A stretch of 64,000 nt of DNA from Craterostigma plantagineum (taxonomy: Eukaryota > Streptophyta > Magnoliopsida > Lamiales > Linderniaceae): assembly GCA_027422505.1 (NCBI GenBank), contig JAPQWV010001571.1:1-64000 (forward strand), read 5' to 3'. Below are positions 11,290-22,632 of the stretch, piece by piece (position 1 is the stretch's first letter; each line of letters starts with the position of its first letter). The notes beneath the pieces were generated by a model. It did not search any database and was not told where the DNA came from. It saw only the letters and a program-made list of their open reading frames with translations. Made by a program: the position numbers and the translations under genes.

Positions 11290-11804
11290 GGTTTTAATTA
11301 ATAATGTAATGATTACAAGAGATGAAGAAACTGAAATCAATGAAGGCCTCCGAGCATACGTAAGCCGATGCAACGTTGCTGCCCTAGAGGTGCGCACGGC
11401 CACTCCATCCGTCAAAGTAAGCGGTCTAATCATGACTCCGAGGCGGGATTTCTTCGCGTCTCTCTCCAAGAGCCTCCCCAGTCCTTCGAGGAGCCGCTGC
11501 TGAGGGCAGACAAATACATTAATCTTGAGGAAAGTAGATTATGAAAGCACAGGAAGAGAAGCAAGTTACCACACCTAGAAAGGAGTTGTGAACCCCACAG
11601 AACAGGGAAAGCTGTTACCACGACCACCTCATAGGGAACCCTGGGGGATCTCCCCCAAGGGTCCCACGGAGATTCACGCCTCTACGCAACAACCTGGAGG
11701 AGATCCTAAGCCTGGCCGGGAGACACCCAGCGATGTGGAAACCCGCGGCCGGAACTTCAGGGCCCTCAAAACTCCATTCTAATTTATATTGTCGTTATCA
11801 TAAT
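11290..11804 (+). pseudogene. gag of GYP, part 1 (5' truncated)
   Basis: Gag core residues are visible: LRAYVSRCN near 11360, a DFFASLSK segment near 11450 and RADKYINLEE near 11500-11525. The frame shifts several times. In the frame entering the insertion site the last codons give Y-C-R-Y-H-N, the start of a cysteine/histidine motif. The same frame resumes at 38040 after SIR-1. The N-terminal half of Gag is missing. Confidence 0.8.
11800..11804. repeat. Target site duplication of SIR-1, left copy (ATAAT)
   Basis: Identical to 38035-38039. It lies inside the gypsy gag reading frame. Confidence 0.93.
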
Positions 11805-13487
11805 TGAAGATATATATGTGCCTAAGAGGGGGGTGAATTAGGCTTATAGAAATTTTGTGCTTCTTTTCACAAATCCTAAGTGTAGTGACTTAGATATGCC
11901 TACTGATGTTTGGAACGAATATGCCCGATATATCCTAGTTACGTCGGATGTGTTTCGGGTATGTCTCACAACGATAAAGAATAAAAAGTTAATGCGAGAG
12001 AGGATTTTTATAGGGTTTATATCCCAACTGGGGTTTACTCCTCTCCTTGGGGTTTGCTCCCCAAGAGTTCAACCAATCACTACAATGCACCGTAGCTGGA
12101 TACAAAACTGATTGGTTAGCCCAATACACAACCGAAACAAGTCGAACACTAGCCACTACTAGGTTACCACACGCCGAGTTTCGTTCCTCGGAATCTCCTC
12201 ATCCCGACAGACACAGCTCGCTATCGAAGGGCCCCCGGAACTCGTCCTTCCATTCACGTGTGCGTAAACGTCGACCTTGCCTCCTTGGTATTGCCCACGT
12301 CCGAAGACAACACGTCTGAAGACAGAATATATGACGTTCGCTAAGTTATGGAATCGCAAGTTAACACTCAGGTAGGCAGAATCCTATCGCAGTGAATGGC
12401 TCAGGAATCTCTTAGTATCTTTCTGCTCAAAACTCTCTTAGTAGTAGGTTCGCAAATGCTTGGTTCGCTCGAAATTATGAAGTCTAGCTTATATAAACCT
12501 TTCAGTCGGCACTTCACATGGAAATCGTATCATATATTCATCACCAAATCAAGCATAGTTTCCATGCAAATTTCGAGAGTTAACATGCCATATAAAATCA
12601 TGCTTTTAATAAATCATCACAACAGTTATAGCACATTAAAGCACGATTATTTTCCATAAAAGAGCTCATTTAAGCATAAATATATTCCACATAAGGATTT
12701 AAATCCGTTCTCACGCATATTCAATCACTTCGCATATATTTACCATGTTAGAACTTTCGATAAGTGATTCCCTGCCATCAGTTTCTAGAACAAGTCAATC
12801 CAAATTTACTTTCCAAGTATAGCACACGAGATAGCAGCATATCAATTCCATATTAGCACAGATCAATCATATTCACCATGTTTAGCACATAATATCATAT
12901 CCTATCACATCTGTCACGAATTTACATGTCATGCCACAGCTTTCCATATTTCAGAGATCACATTCGCATTTAGGATATTACCATATAATAGCATCTTATC
13001 CACAAAGTCAATCAAATCAAATCTTTCCTAAATATAATAATCTAATCAGCATAAGGAAAGATATTATTCAATATTGCACATTAAATTCAGTGGAAAATCA
13101 TGCAAGAATCCTACATGTGATTTTCGTCAGGAATAACAGATTTTGAACAGATTATCACTTTCCATATATAAACAACATATTTTCCTTTTATAACTCAGTA
13201 GGATATCTCATGCAGTATTTCCATATATAACACAGTACGATATATCCTATCATATGGGTTGTCTATAACATGCGATCACATAGTCTCATCAACAAATCAC
13301 AGACTCATGTGCGAATCAATATTCAACACTTTAATCAATTTATAGCTCATTATCAGTGCATGGTCGAATATTATCATGAACTTAGACGTTTATTAATCAG
13401 AAATGATTGCTTAATTTATAGTCCTAACGTCGTTTCAATTACATCGTTCATCAAAACTCTCTAACACTCATGGACCGAAGGTCAACA
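11805..13487 (-). repeat. 3' LTR of SIR-1
   Basis: A 1683-bp block starting TGAAGATATA and ending GGTCAACA on the plus strand, matching 36338-38034 along its length. The length is typical for Sirevirus-like LTRs. No gene lies in it. Confidence 0.93.
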
Positions 13488-13513
13488 TTCTCCCCCTTTT
13501 TGATGATGACATG
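13488..13513 (-). promoter_or_regulatory. Polypurine tract of SIR-1
   Basis: On the minus strand the sequence reads GTCATCATCAAAAAGGGGGAGAA up to the LTR edge, the typical Sirevirus plus-strand primer context. It sets the 3' LTR border. Confidence 0.85.
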
Positions 13514-13635
13514 TAATTGATGCAGCACAGAAGCATGTAAGCATATTCGATTTCGTAAGTCCTAGCGCATATGTCTAAGTGTTCCATAATTGCAAACAGA
13601 GCATATGATATTTCCTAATCACATATGATACATAT

Positions 13636-13802
13636 TTGCTCCCCCTGCCTAAGTGCAGTTATCTCTATGACATGCAAAGATATATCGTGAATGAATTGGC
13701 TCCCCTGTCTAAGTAAGGATATATCATGCCATTTTCAAGGTTATATCATGAGTGCAAAATTTTGAAATTACCCGTGAGTGCGCTCCCCTGCTTAAGTGCG
13801 CA
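13636..13802 (-). repeat. Multiplied polypurine-like motifs of SIR-1
   Basis: Three further purine boxes (minus strand) follow a shared pattern, CTTAGRCAGGGGGAGC or close to it, ending at about 13638, 13699 and 13781. Repeated purine motifs upstream of the 3' LTR are a known Sirevirus mark. Confidence 0.7.
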
Positions 13803-14243
13803 TTTCCAAGCATCATTCAAGCAATCACGTAATTATCGCAGCAGGCACTTAGCATAATCAAGAAATCTCACACAAGTCAATTTGCACAGTTAAGTATCAG
13901 AGTATCACTGTATCAGAGCATAAGATCAGATAACGCAGTATAAGACCAGCACAGATATATCCAGAGATCAGAGCAAAAATATTAAGCATTGGAGATATAT
14001 TATAAAAGCAGCAAAATATTATATAGATTAGGGTTCAACGATCTTCCCTACACACAAAACACTTAGACGCTCAACGCCTAACACTTACCTCACTACTCCC
14101 CTGAATTATCAAAAAGGTGGGAGGGACACCTAAGAACTAAACTTGCAGATACTAGCAGAAGGGAATATCCTAAGAGCAACTAAGAGCAGAATGGAACATG
14201 AGGGGCAGCCTACTGGCTTGAAGAGGTTTCAGAATCAGCGGGT

Positions 14244-14886
14244 TTAGGAAGGGACTTCTTGACCAGCTTGGAGAGGTTTAGGAAGGGACTTCAGCGACAG
14301 CTCGGTATACTGTTCTTTGAGTTTGCGGAAGCGCTTCTGATTATCAGCCTTGATATCGGAGATATCCCGGCGTAACACTGTGATTCCTGTCTTCCCGACA
14401 CTGAGCTCATCTTCGTAGTCATCGTCGTCGTCGCTCTTGACCTTTGCCTTTCCCTTCGCAGCAGACCGCTTCTGGGCACTATCAACTGACCTGTTCTCCT
14501 TCGCCTTGAACCAACCTTGACTCTTTGAGTGGTGAATCCCCATGCGTTTCAGAGTCACCAGATGCACAATATGAACAACCCTATCTTCCCGTGCCGGCAG
14601 CATCTTGACTTTTTCGCACTCAAGGAAGTGCGTGATCAACATCCCATAAGGTAAAGCCTTGCTCTGCTTTCGAAGTCCTGGATCATGTACTTCAGGATCA
14701 CATACCCGATGTTGCGGTTCTAGGATATCATGTACACGGCAAAGGTGCTCGTGAAGTTCGTGTGGTTGAGTGGCCGCCACTTCGATTTTGGCACTCCACA
14801 GAGTCATGTTCAGCAATTTATGGAGGAAGAAGAATCTACGGGTATTCCAGAGTTTCTGGAGAACATCACTGGAGTCGAAGCCACCA
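14244..14886 (-). pseudogene. Third ORF of SIR-1, C-terminal part
   Basis: An open frame enters from the COP-C insertion point (14886) and runs to a stop at 14244. It starts with aromatic helical sequence (RRFFFLHKLLN), contains KALPYGMLITHFLE at about residue 75 of this part, and ends in a Lys-rich acidic stretch (DDDDDYEDEL) and a probable coiled coil. The KALPYGMLI-type block resembles the conserved domain of third ORFs in plant retroelements (putative plant transposon protein family); this is recalled, not searched. The N-terminal part lies at 30275-31069. Confidence 0.7.
14882..14886. repeat. Target site duplication of COP-C, left copy (CACCA)
   Basis: Right copy is CATCA at 30270-30274, four of five bases equal. 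It lies in the third ORF of SIR-1. Confidence 0.75.
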
Positions 14887-15226
14887 TGTAGAGTATACGT
14901 TTAATTGTGCTTGATATTATTAGTTGTCCTTGTAATTAGGGGCGTTTTGTATAGTAGTCCTTAGATTAGGACTAGTTTGATATTTATACCAAGTTTGTTT
15001 GGTATAAGTACATGTAAATCAATTGAGCTTAAGAGAGAAAGTTTTGAAGATTGATCCGAAAGGCTTGCAATTCAATTTCTAGAGAGAGAAACAACAGTAA
15101 CTTTCTCACTCTAATCGAATTCTCTCTCTCGTTCTTCAAATGAGTTTTTCGATCGAATCTTTTGATTATCGAATTACTTTGAATTCTTGCCTAGGATCTT
15201 AGAGTTGTTAATCGTAGGACCTAACA
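14887..15226 (+). repeat. 5' LTR of COP-C
   Basis: Starts TGTAGAGTAT and ends CCTAACA. The TATA box reads TATAAGTA (15003-15010), whereas the 3' LTR keeps TATAAATA. The palindrome-like ATACCAAGTTTGTTTGGTAT surrounds the box. Confidence 0.95.
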
Positions 15227-15228
15227 AT

Positions 15229-15240
15229 TGGTATCAGAGT
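15229..15240 (+). other. Primer binding site of COP-C
   Basis: TGGTATCAGAGT two bases after the LTR. It matches the initiator-Met tRNA primer site except for the last base. Confidence 0.9.
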
Positions 15241-16259
15241 AGATTCGTTCTGTTTTGAATCAAAATTGTTAGATTTGGATCGAAATTTTAATTTTGTTCA
15301 CTGTTCATCGAAGAACAGTTTGGTGCGAAATCTGTTTTCGATTCAATAGCATAATTCTGTGCTTAATTGACTTGAATTTGATGTTTCTGTGCTTGTTTAA
15401 GTGCTAGATCATGATTGCGATCAGTTCTGTAGCTGTTTGAACTTCGATTTTTAGGATTAAACCGATTCTGCGAAGTGGCTGTTTGCGATGAACATAAAGA
15501 ACACGTTCTGATTTTGATCAAATCCGACATATTTTGCTTCATAACGTGTTTAATTGCTTGTTCGTGCGTAGTCAGTAAAGGATTGCGAGCAATTACCTGA
15601 AATTTCAGTGTCTAATTCCTTGCTTTTGCTTGAATCTGTGATAATTGTATTCTGTGATTTTTTTTCGATCGTTCTAATTTTTCTCGCTGGGTTTTGCGAT
15701 CGGATTAATTTCTCGATCGAAAACTTGGAGAGATAATCTTTCTCGATCGGAATACGGAGCCGGTGCTAAAATCGTCAACACTAGAAACGATTTTAGTTAG
15801 AAATATTTTCGAGCATTATTTAGCGAAAATCTTTTTCGAGGGAGATCAATTTTGACTTTACACGCGTAAAAACTTTCTCTCAAGAAATATTTTCGATCAG
15901 ACATTTAAAGTTTAACCAAGCTAAAAATCATTTACACGCGAGAAACGTTTTCCAGTCAACCAATTTGGTTTGACTTGTCGAGAAACTTACTAACGTACTG
16001 TTTCTTTACGATTTTGGGGAATTTATTTCGCTCGAAAAAAATTTCACCGACAAACTATCTCGCACGTAAACAGTACACACTATATTCTATATCGACGAAA
16101 TTATTTTTGATCAAACTTTAAAGATTGAATCAAAATAATTCTCGATCCACTTTTCGAATCAAACGCTACTAACGAATTTTGTCACATGTGAAGCACATTA
16201 CATCATCTTCAAAAATTCAAAACACCTAACGAAGATCCTTCAACGACTACAAAACAAAA
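15241..16259 (+). other. Leader (5' untranslated region) of COP-C
   Basis: A 1-kb AT-rich leader without a gene. It contains at least four CGATCG words (15666, 15698, 15716 and 15743, approximately) in the context TTTCTCGATCGAAA. The same context recurs upstream of the third ORF. Confidence 0.8.
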
Positions 16260-17611
16260 TGGATGCATACTCGCTCGGAAATGACAACCCTCCACCGATT
16301 TTGCAACGAGGCGAATATACTGTGTGGAGGAGCCGCTTCCTCAATTTCATCGCTCTAAAAGATCAGCCGAGAATTTACTGAAGTCACTAGAAGAGGGACC
16401 CGCATAGTTTTGGGTACATGTCCCCGGAGACGAAACGGCAACTCCTCAAATTCCTGCATCTAGGCGACTGAAGGAGCCTAGGGAGTACACAATTGAAGAA
16501 AGAGCTCGAGCTAAGGCAGATCTAGTAGCCATGAACACCCTCATGCAGGGCATCCCCAACGACATATACCGACAGAAAGATAGCCTTTCATCGGCTAAAG
16601 AATATGAGATGAACTGCATAGGATGATGCAGAGGACGAAAGTTGGCATAAAGGCCAAAAGGCGAACATTCTCACCGCTTACGACTCCTTCAAAGCAAAGC
16701 CTGAGGAGAGTCTATACGAGATCTACCAACGATACCTCACTCTTCTCAACGAGATGAGGAAGATAGAGATCACGAAGACCAACATGGAGACAAACATCAG
16801 ATTTTTATCTTCTCTGCCCGCGGAATGGAAGAAGATATCCACTCAGATTCGACAAAATAAAGATTTAGAGGAGTTGAATGTCCATGCCGTGTTTGACAAT
16901 CTCGCACAACATGAGGATGATATAAGCGAGATTCTCAAGGAGCAGAAAGGCAAACATAACGAAGACACTGTTGCCTTAGTCTCGGAGAAGAGGAGCGCAA
17001 GATCAAGAAAGGAAAAGACCGTTAGGCCTCCTTCACCTTCAGAGTCGGAAGAAGAGTCGGACTCCGACGTTGAGCCAGATCTAAAAGCTCTAGGAAAGCA
17101 GTTAGCTCTCATAGGACAAATGATGAGCAAGAAGTACTTCAAGAAGAAGTCTTCAACCTCAGCCAACCGACTTCGGACTACAAGCTCTAAAAACAAAGAA
17201 CGTGCACTAGAGAGCTCCGATGTCAAGAATCCTAATGAGGCTAACAAATGCTTCAACTGTGGCAAGCCAGGTCACTTCGCCAGAGAGTGCACTCTTTCGA
17301 AGAAGAGAGATGCCACCTACTACTCCAGAAAGCTCCAATTGACAAAACAGAAAGAAGTTGGAGTAGCTCTCATGGCCGAACAGGACCAATGGCTCGAGGA
17401 CACATCGAGTTCTGAAGAAGAGAATTTAGCTCTCATGGCCCGTCTCGACAACGAAACAGACGCCGGGACATCCAATCGTACGGACGACGACAACGCATCC
17501 AATTCGTCACAAGAGGTAGTCTCTTCATCCACATTATTGACCATGTTAGATTCATATAAAAAACAATATGCTAACATGAAACGTGAGCAGAAAAGTATTA
17601 AGAAGTAGAGG
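16260..17611 (+). pseudogene. gag of COP-C (frameshifted)
   Basis: Particle and RNA-binding protein. The start MDAYSLGND at 16260 follows the leader. A missing base near 16370 and further changes near 16620-16665 shift the frame. From 16754 to 17608 one frame is open for 284 residues: the gag core (YLTLLNEMRKIEITKTNMET), an acidic Ser/Glu block (about residues 90-105) and a CX2CX4HX4C zinc knuckle at 17249-17290. An acidic tail follows, then helix-forming Lys/Glu sequence to a stop at 17609. A GT splice donor candidate lies at 17516, after the zinc knuckle. Confidence 0.88.
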
Positions 17612-19261
17612 ATAAACTCGCGAGATCACAGGAGAAGATAAATAGTCTCGAATTAGAACTTAGGAGCTCTAGTTCAAAAATAGATGAACTTACTAAGAGC
17701 CTCATTCTAGATAGACTAGTCAACCTCAACTAGGACAACAGAGTGAAAAGATTAAGGAATTAGAAGATAGGCTAGCAATAACTACAATTGCTTGGTTAGA
17801 AATCTCAACGAGAAAGCCATTTTAAATTGTAGGATAACCAAATGCTAAGATTAGTGAGCTTAGTAAGGATTTAGACGCCTGTCAAGTCGCTAAACTAACC
17901 GTGGAAAATAGTTATGCTCTCCTAGGTGAGGAACGCAAGAAGCTATACGCCAAACTAAAGAAATTAGACGATATAGTTATGGACAATCCGAACAGACGAT
18001 ATTTTTTGAACAAGCCCAGGGATATAGAGTTCTATAATCCTATAGAAGGCATAGGTTTCACTACCCGTGTGTTTTACAAAGAAAGAAATATACGATGTTA
18101 AACACATGGGCTTAGGAATAACCTCTCTTAGAAATTTTACTAAATCGTCATATGAAAATACTTTCGATTCATCCACTAGACAAGGTCCACATGGTCCAGA
18201 AATCCCCTTTGACTACAAAGAACTAAATGAAAGGGACAAAATAGGAAAGAAACTCTAACACCTGTCTGCAATTTAGTTCAAGTTCTACCTCCTGACTCTC
18301 AAACACACCACGAGGACGTTAAAGCCGTTAATTATAAAAATTCTCTCTACAAACCCCCTATCATAAACAGATAGAGGAGTCACGGGCAAAGTTAGAAAAG
18401 AACGAGAGAATTTCGAAGGTGAAAAGAAAAATTCTTTAAGAAGATGGAAAATCTCAAGGCTTCCTCGTACTCCCAACTACCTCTCACGCTATTATAAAAA
18501 GCGTGAAAAATGAAAAATCACCTTTGAAACATAAAAATTGTAAAAATAATTCTGTTAAAGTGTTATGACTAATTTTACTTTACCTACGTCTACAGGGAGC
18601 GTAGCGTCAGCACTAAAAACAAAGGCGAGAGTGTCTAGCACTAAGATAAAGAAGGAGCTATTAGATTTAAATGTTTCTGAGCATGCTACTCCTTCTGTTA
18701 CAATAAAAGACACTCGTAGAAATAAAAGAGCTATTTCCACATTTAAGATAGTTGCTTCTACTTGTTCACTTCAGCCGACCACCTTTAGAAGCACCAACTT
18801 CGAAATAGGCTACGTCAAAAATTAATCATTCTGGAACAAATGCCACTAGGAAGACTCGTAGGAAACAAGATCCAGCCATAAAGAAAGTTTATAGCGCTGT
18901 ACATGCTTGTACTCACCTAAGGTATCCCGTAGAGATTAAATCCCCAAACACCTTAGGAGATTACATCAAGAAAAAACTTTTCCTCAATCAACCTAACAAA
19001 GCATTTGTACATGCTGAAATTAACCTTTCCTGCAAGGTTCAACCCAAATGGGTTCCTAAATCTCTGCCTAGGTCGACAAAAGCCGAAAAGGCCAAGTCAC
19101 CTAAAGAGGTCAAACCCAAACCCACTTCTCCGAAGTGGCTCGGGTTATCAAAACTCCCCAGAGTAATAATTTAGGAGCGATATCAGAACCAAAAAATTCT
19201 GCGAATCTGAGAGGACCCATGTTTAAATGGGTACCTAAAGCTCTCTAACCTGTTTTTGCAG
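17516..19261 (+). other. Putative 1746-bp intron between gag and protease of COP-C
   Basis: It begins CAAGAG|GTAGTC and ends CTCTCTAACCTGTTTTTGCAG|ATC. A CTAAC branch-like motif and a pyrimidine tract precede the AG. Sister element COP-A has exactly the joined form at 3034/3033. Removing the segment leaves gag codon GAG followed by protease codon ATC, in frame. The segment itself carries decayed coding sequence of a coiled-coil Gag extension (Lys/Glu-rich, for example LGEERKKLYAKLKKL near 17920-17965) and a Lys/Pro-rich end (WVPKAL near 19230). It may thus be an optional intron that is also read as coding sequence. Confidence 0.6.
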
Positions 19262-22200
19262 ATCCATCATGTGTGGTACCTTGACTCGGGTTGCTCCACA
19301 CACATGACGGGAAATCAAGAACTGCTGAGCAACTACAAAGACCCGCCAAACGGCAAAGTCAGATTTGGGAACAACGATTCAGCCCCGATTCTAGGACTTG
19401 GGGATATCATTCTGAAGAATCTGATTATAAGATGTCTCATACGTCGAAGGCCTCCGCCATAACTTCTTCAGCATAGGCCAATTATGTGACAAAGGCTTCC
19501 AGGTGGTCTTTCATGCTGACCGGTGCAGAATTTTAGACAGTCAGGACACAGAACTCCTCTATGGACTTCGAAATCAAATCTTTACACGATTAACCTGACG
19601 TCCGCGCGGCCTCGAGAGCTGTATGCCTCATATCTCAGATTGATTTAAAGAGGAACAGCTTATGGCATCAACGACTGTCTCATCTGAAAATGAAAGCTCT
19701 CCAACGTCTTTCTACGAAAAAGTTGGTTCATGGTCTGCCAACTATACTACTACAAAGGGAGCATCAGTGTTCGGCATGCCAATAGGAAAAATAAAGCGAG
19801 CATCCCATCACATCAAGCAACTTGCGTCTACATCTCGACCACTGGAACTAATCCACATGGATCTCGGTGGGCCGATGTAGACTCAAACCATAAATGGAAG
19901 AAAGTACGTGCTAGTGATCGTCGATGACTACTCTCGCTACACTTGGACAAAGTTCCTCCGAACCAAAGATGAGACCGGGGACTTGATCATTACTTGTGAA
20001 CACTACTAAAAATCTGCTGCAACGGACTATCCAAGTCATTCGAACAGACAATGGAACTGAGTTCAAGAACAGACGTCTCGGTGAATTTTATCAGAAAATT
20101 GGGATAAGCCAACAATTCTCAGCCACAAAAACACCTCAACAAAATGGGTTCGTTGAAAGAAAATCGAGCCATCGTGGAAGCAGCTCGAACAACGCTGATT
20201 CATTCCGGACTTCCACACTTTCTATGGGCTGAAGCAGTTAATACCGCCTGTTTTACTCAAAACAGGACGGTGGTTCACAAAAGGTTCAACAAGACTCTGT
20301 ACGAGATTGTGAATAATAGAGTACCCAATATCTCTTTCTTTAAAGTCTTCGGGTGCAAGTGCTTTGTGGCGAATGACCGAGAGCAACGTGCCAAGTTCGA
20401 CCCTAAAGCATTCGAAGCGACTTTCGTCAGGTATTCTTCAACCTCGAAAGCGAACCGAGTATATATCAAGTCCAACCACACAATCAAAGAAAGCTACAAC
20501 GTCAGTTTCCACGAAGTGGCGGATATGGCTTCTGGTCAAGTCAGTCCAGGACCCGTGCTTAACCCGATGGCTCCTGCACACCTCAGTTCAGGACCCGTAC
20601 CCAACCAGATAGGTTCTGAATACAACAGTTCAGAACCTGTTTTCACTGGTGTGTTGGCACAAAACCAACAGAAGATGGCAACAACTTTGAAATCAACGTC
20701 AGAAGAAGCATTAAGACTCGCATTAGACGATTTGGACTCTCTCTTCGAGCCTGTATATCGGTCATATACACCTATAGTGGATTCTCCACCTAACGAGACC
20801 GATGTACCTAGTACTTCTCACGTCCCTACCTCACCCGATTCAAAATTGCCACAGAATAACGAAGAACCTACAATGGTTACTGAGGAAGAATTATCAGAGA
20901 CGATCGTTAAGTGGAACTTCCTCAAACAATTGAACAATCGGAGATCATTGGAAATCTAGAACCACAAGTGGCTGACGTAACTTCCTCAGCCCTGCCGCAT
21001 GAGCACAAGTGGACTAGTTCCCATCCGGTTGATCAAATAATTGGCGATCTTTCGAGCGGAGTATGGACACGTCGTGAGCTCAATCTTTTCAGCTGCTTCT
21101 TAAGCCAAAATGAGCCTACTAAAGTAGCACAACGCACTACGAGACCCGGATTGGATAATTGCGATGCAAGAAGAAATTCATCAATTCGAACGTCTTCAAG
21201 TGAGGACCTTAGTACCCCGTCCACATGGGAAAACAATAATCGGAACCAAATGGGTATTCAAAATAAGAAGAATGAAGATGGTGAAGTGATCCGGAACAAA
21301 GCAAGGCTAGTTGCGAAGGGCTACAATGAACAGAAGGCATCGACTACGATGAGTCATATGCTCCTGTTGCCCGAATCGAAGCTATCCGCCTTCTCCTGGC
21401 TTATGCAGCTCACAAAGACTTCAAAGTCAATCAGATGGATGTTAAGACCGCCTTTCTCAACGGCGTGTTAAAATAAGAAGTCTACGTCGCTCAGCCGGAA
21501 GGCTTCGTTGATCAAGAAAATCCCGATCACATCTATCGATTGGACAAAGCTCTCTATGGACTAAAACAAGCCCCACGTGCTTGGTACGATGTCTTGAGTG
21601 ATTTCCTCGTGGAGTCTGGATTCATACGAGGAACGATAGACAAAACCCTCTTCATCAAATGGCAAGACAAAGATCTGATGGTCGTTCAAGTATACGTCGA
21701 CGATATCATCTTCGGATCAACTAATCTGCGGCTTTGCACGAAGTTTGGGGATCTTATGAAAAATAAGTTCGAGATGAGTCACATGGGAGAGATGCAGTTC
21801 TTCTTAGGACTACAAGTAAGGCAACTCGAAGATGGGATTTTCAGCAGTCAGACAAAATACATCAAGGATATTCTGAAGAAATTCCATCAAGACCAGAGGA
21901 AGCCTCTTAGCACTCCCATGTCACCAAGCTGCAAGCTGGATGCTGATCCCGCTGGAAAGACGGTCGACATCACACTATATCGAAGTATCATAGGATCTCT
22001 CCTTTACCTCACTTCGAGCCGGCCAGACATCATGTTTGCCACTTGCTTATGTGCCCGTTTTCAAGTCGATCCCAAAGAATCCCATATGCTCGCGGTCAAA
22101 AGGATTCTGCGTTATCTTAAGGGCACTTCTACCCTTGGACTTTGGTATCCAAAGGGTACGAACTTCAATCTTATCGGCACTGACGCTGATTATGAAGGTT

Positions 22201-22632
22201 GCCGAATGGACAGGAAACGCACGTCCGGTGGCGCTCAATTTCTAGGCGAAAAGCTGATCTGCTGGTCATCCAAAAAGCAGAACTGTGTGTCAACTTCGAC
22301 GGCCGAAGCGGAATACGTGGCAGCCGCCGGTTGTTGCTCCCAGATGCTGTGGATGCGGACTCAGCTTCGCGACTATGGGTACAATTTAAATAATATACCC
22401 ATATATAGTGATAGTCAAAGTGTCATCGCTATTACTTGCAATCCTGTTCATCACTCACGCACAAAACATATAGCCATTAGATATTACTTTATCAAAGATC
22501 ATGTAGAAAAGGCACCATAGATATGTATTTCGTGAACACGGAGTTCCAACTAGCTGACATTTCACCAAGGCATTGGATGAAAAACGATTTCAATTCCTTG
22601 TCGGAAAATTAGGCATGTTGAATCTTCCATAA
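19262..22632 (+). pseudogene. pol of COP-C: protease, integrase, RT, RNase H
   Basis: The protease has the intact DSG triad motif at 19283-19291 (WYLDSGCSTHMTG). Integrase follows, with the zinc-binding remnant near 19770 and core residues in VDDYSRYTW (near 19920) and RTDNGTEF (near 20045). After a long linker the RT starts near 21200; its YVDD motif is at 21693-21704. RNase H, from about 22140, shows DADYEGC, STAEAEYVA and SDSQS motifs and ends near 22632 with the usual ADIFTKAL region. The frame is open from 21540 to 22518, then shifts once at about 22518. Several shifts upstream (near 19445, 19600, 20160, 20940, 21340, 21475) kill the polyprotein. It would cut Gag-Pol, reverse transcribe and integrate the element. 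Confidence 0.92.

Noticed and set aside
16843..17265. 140-residue minus-strand open frame
   Set aside because: Shadow of the COP-C gag frame on the other strand.
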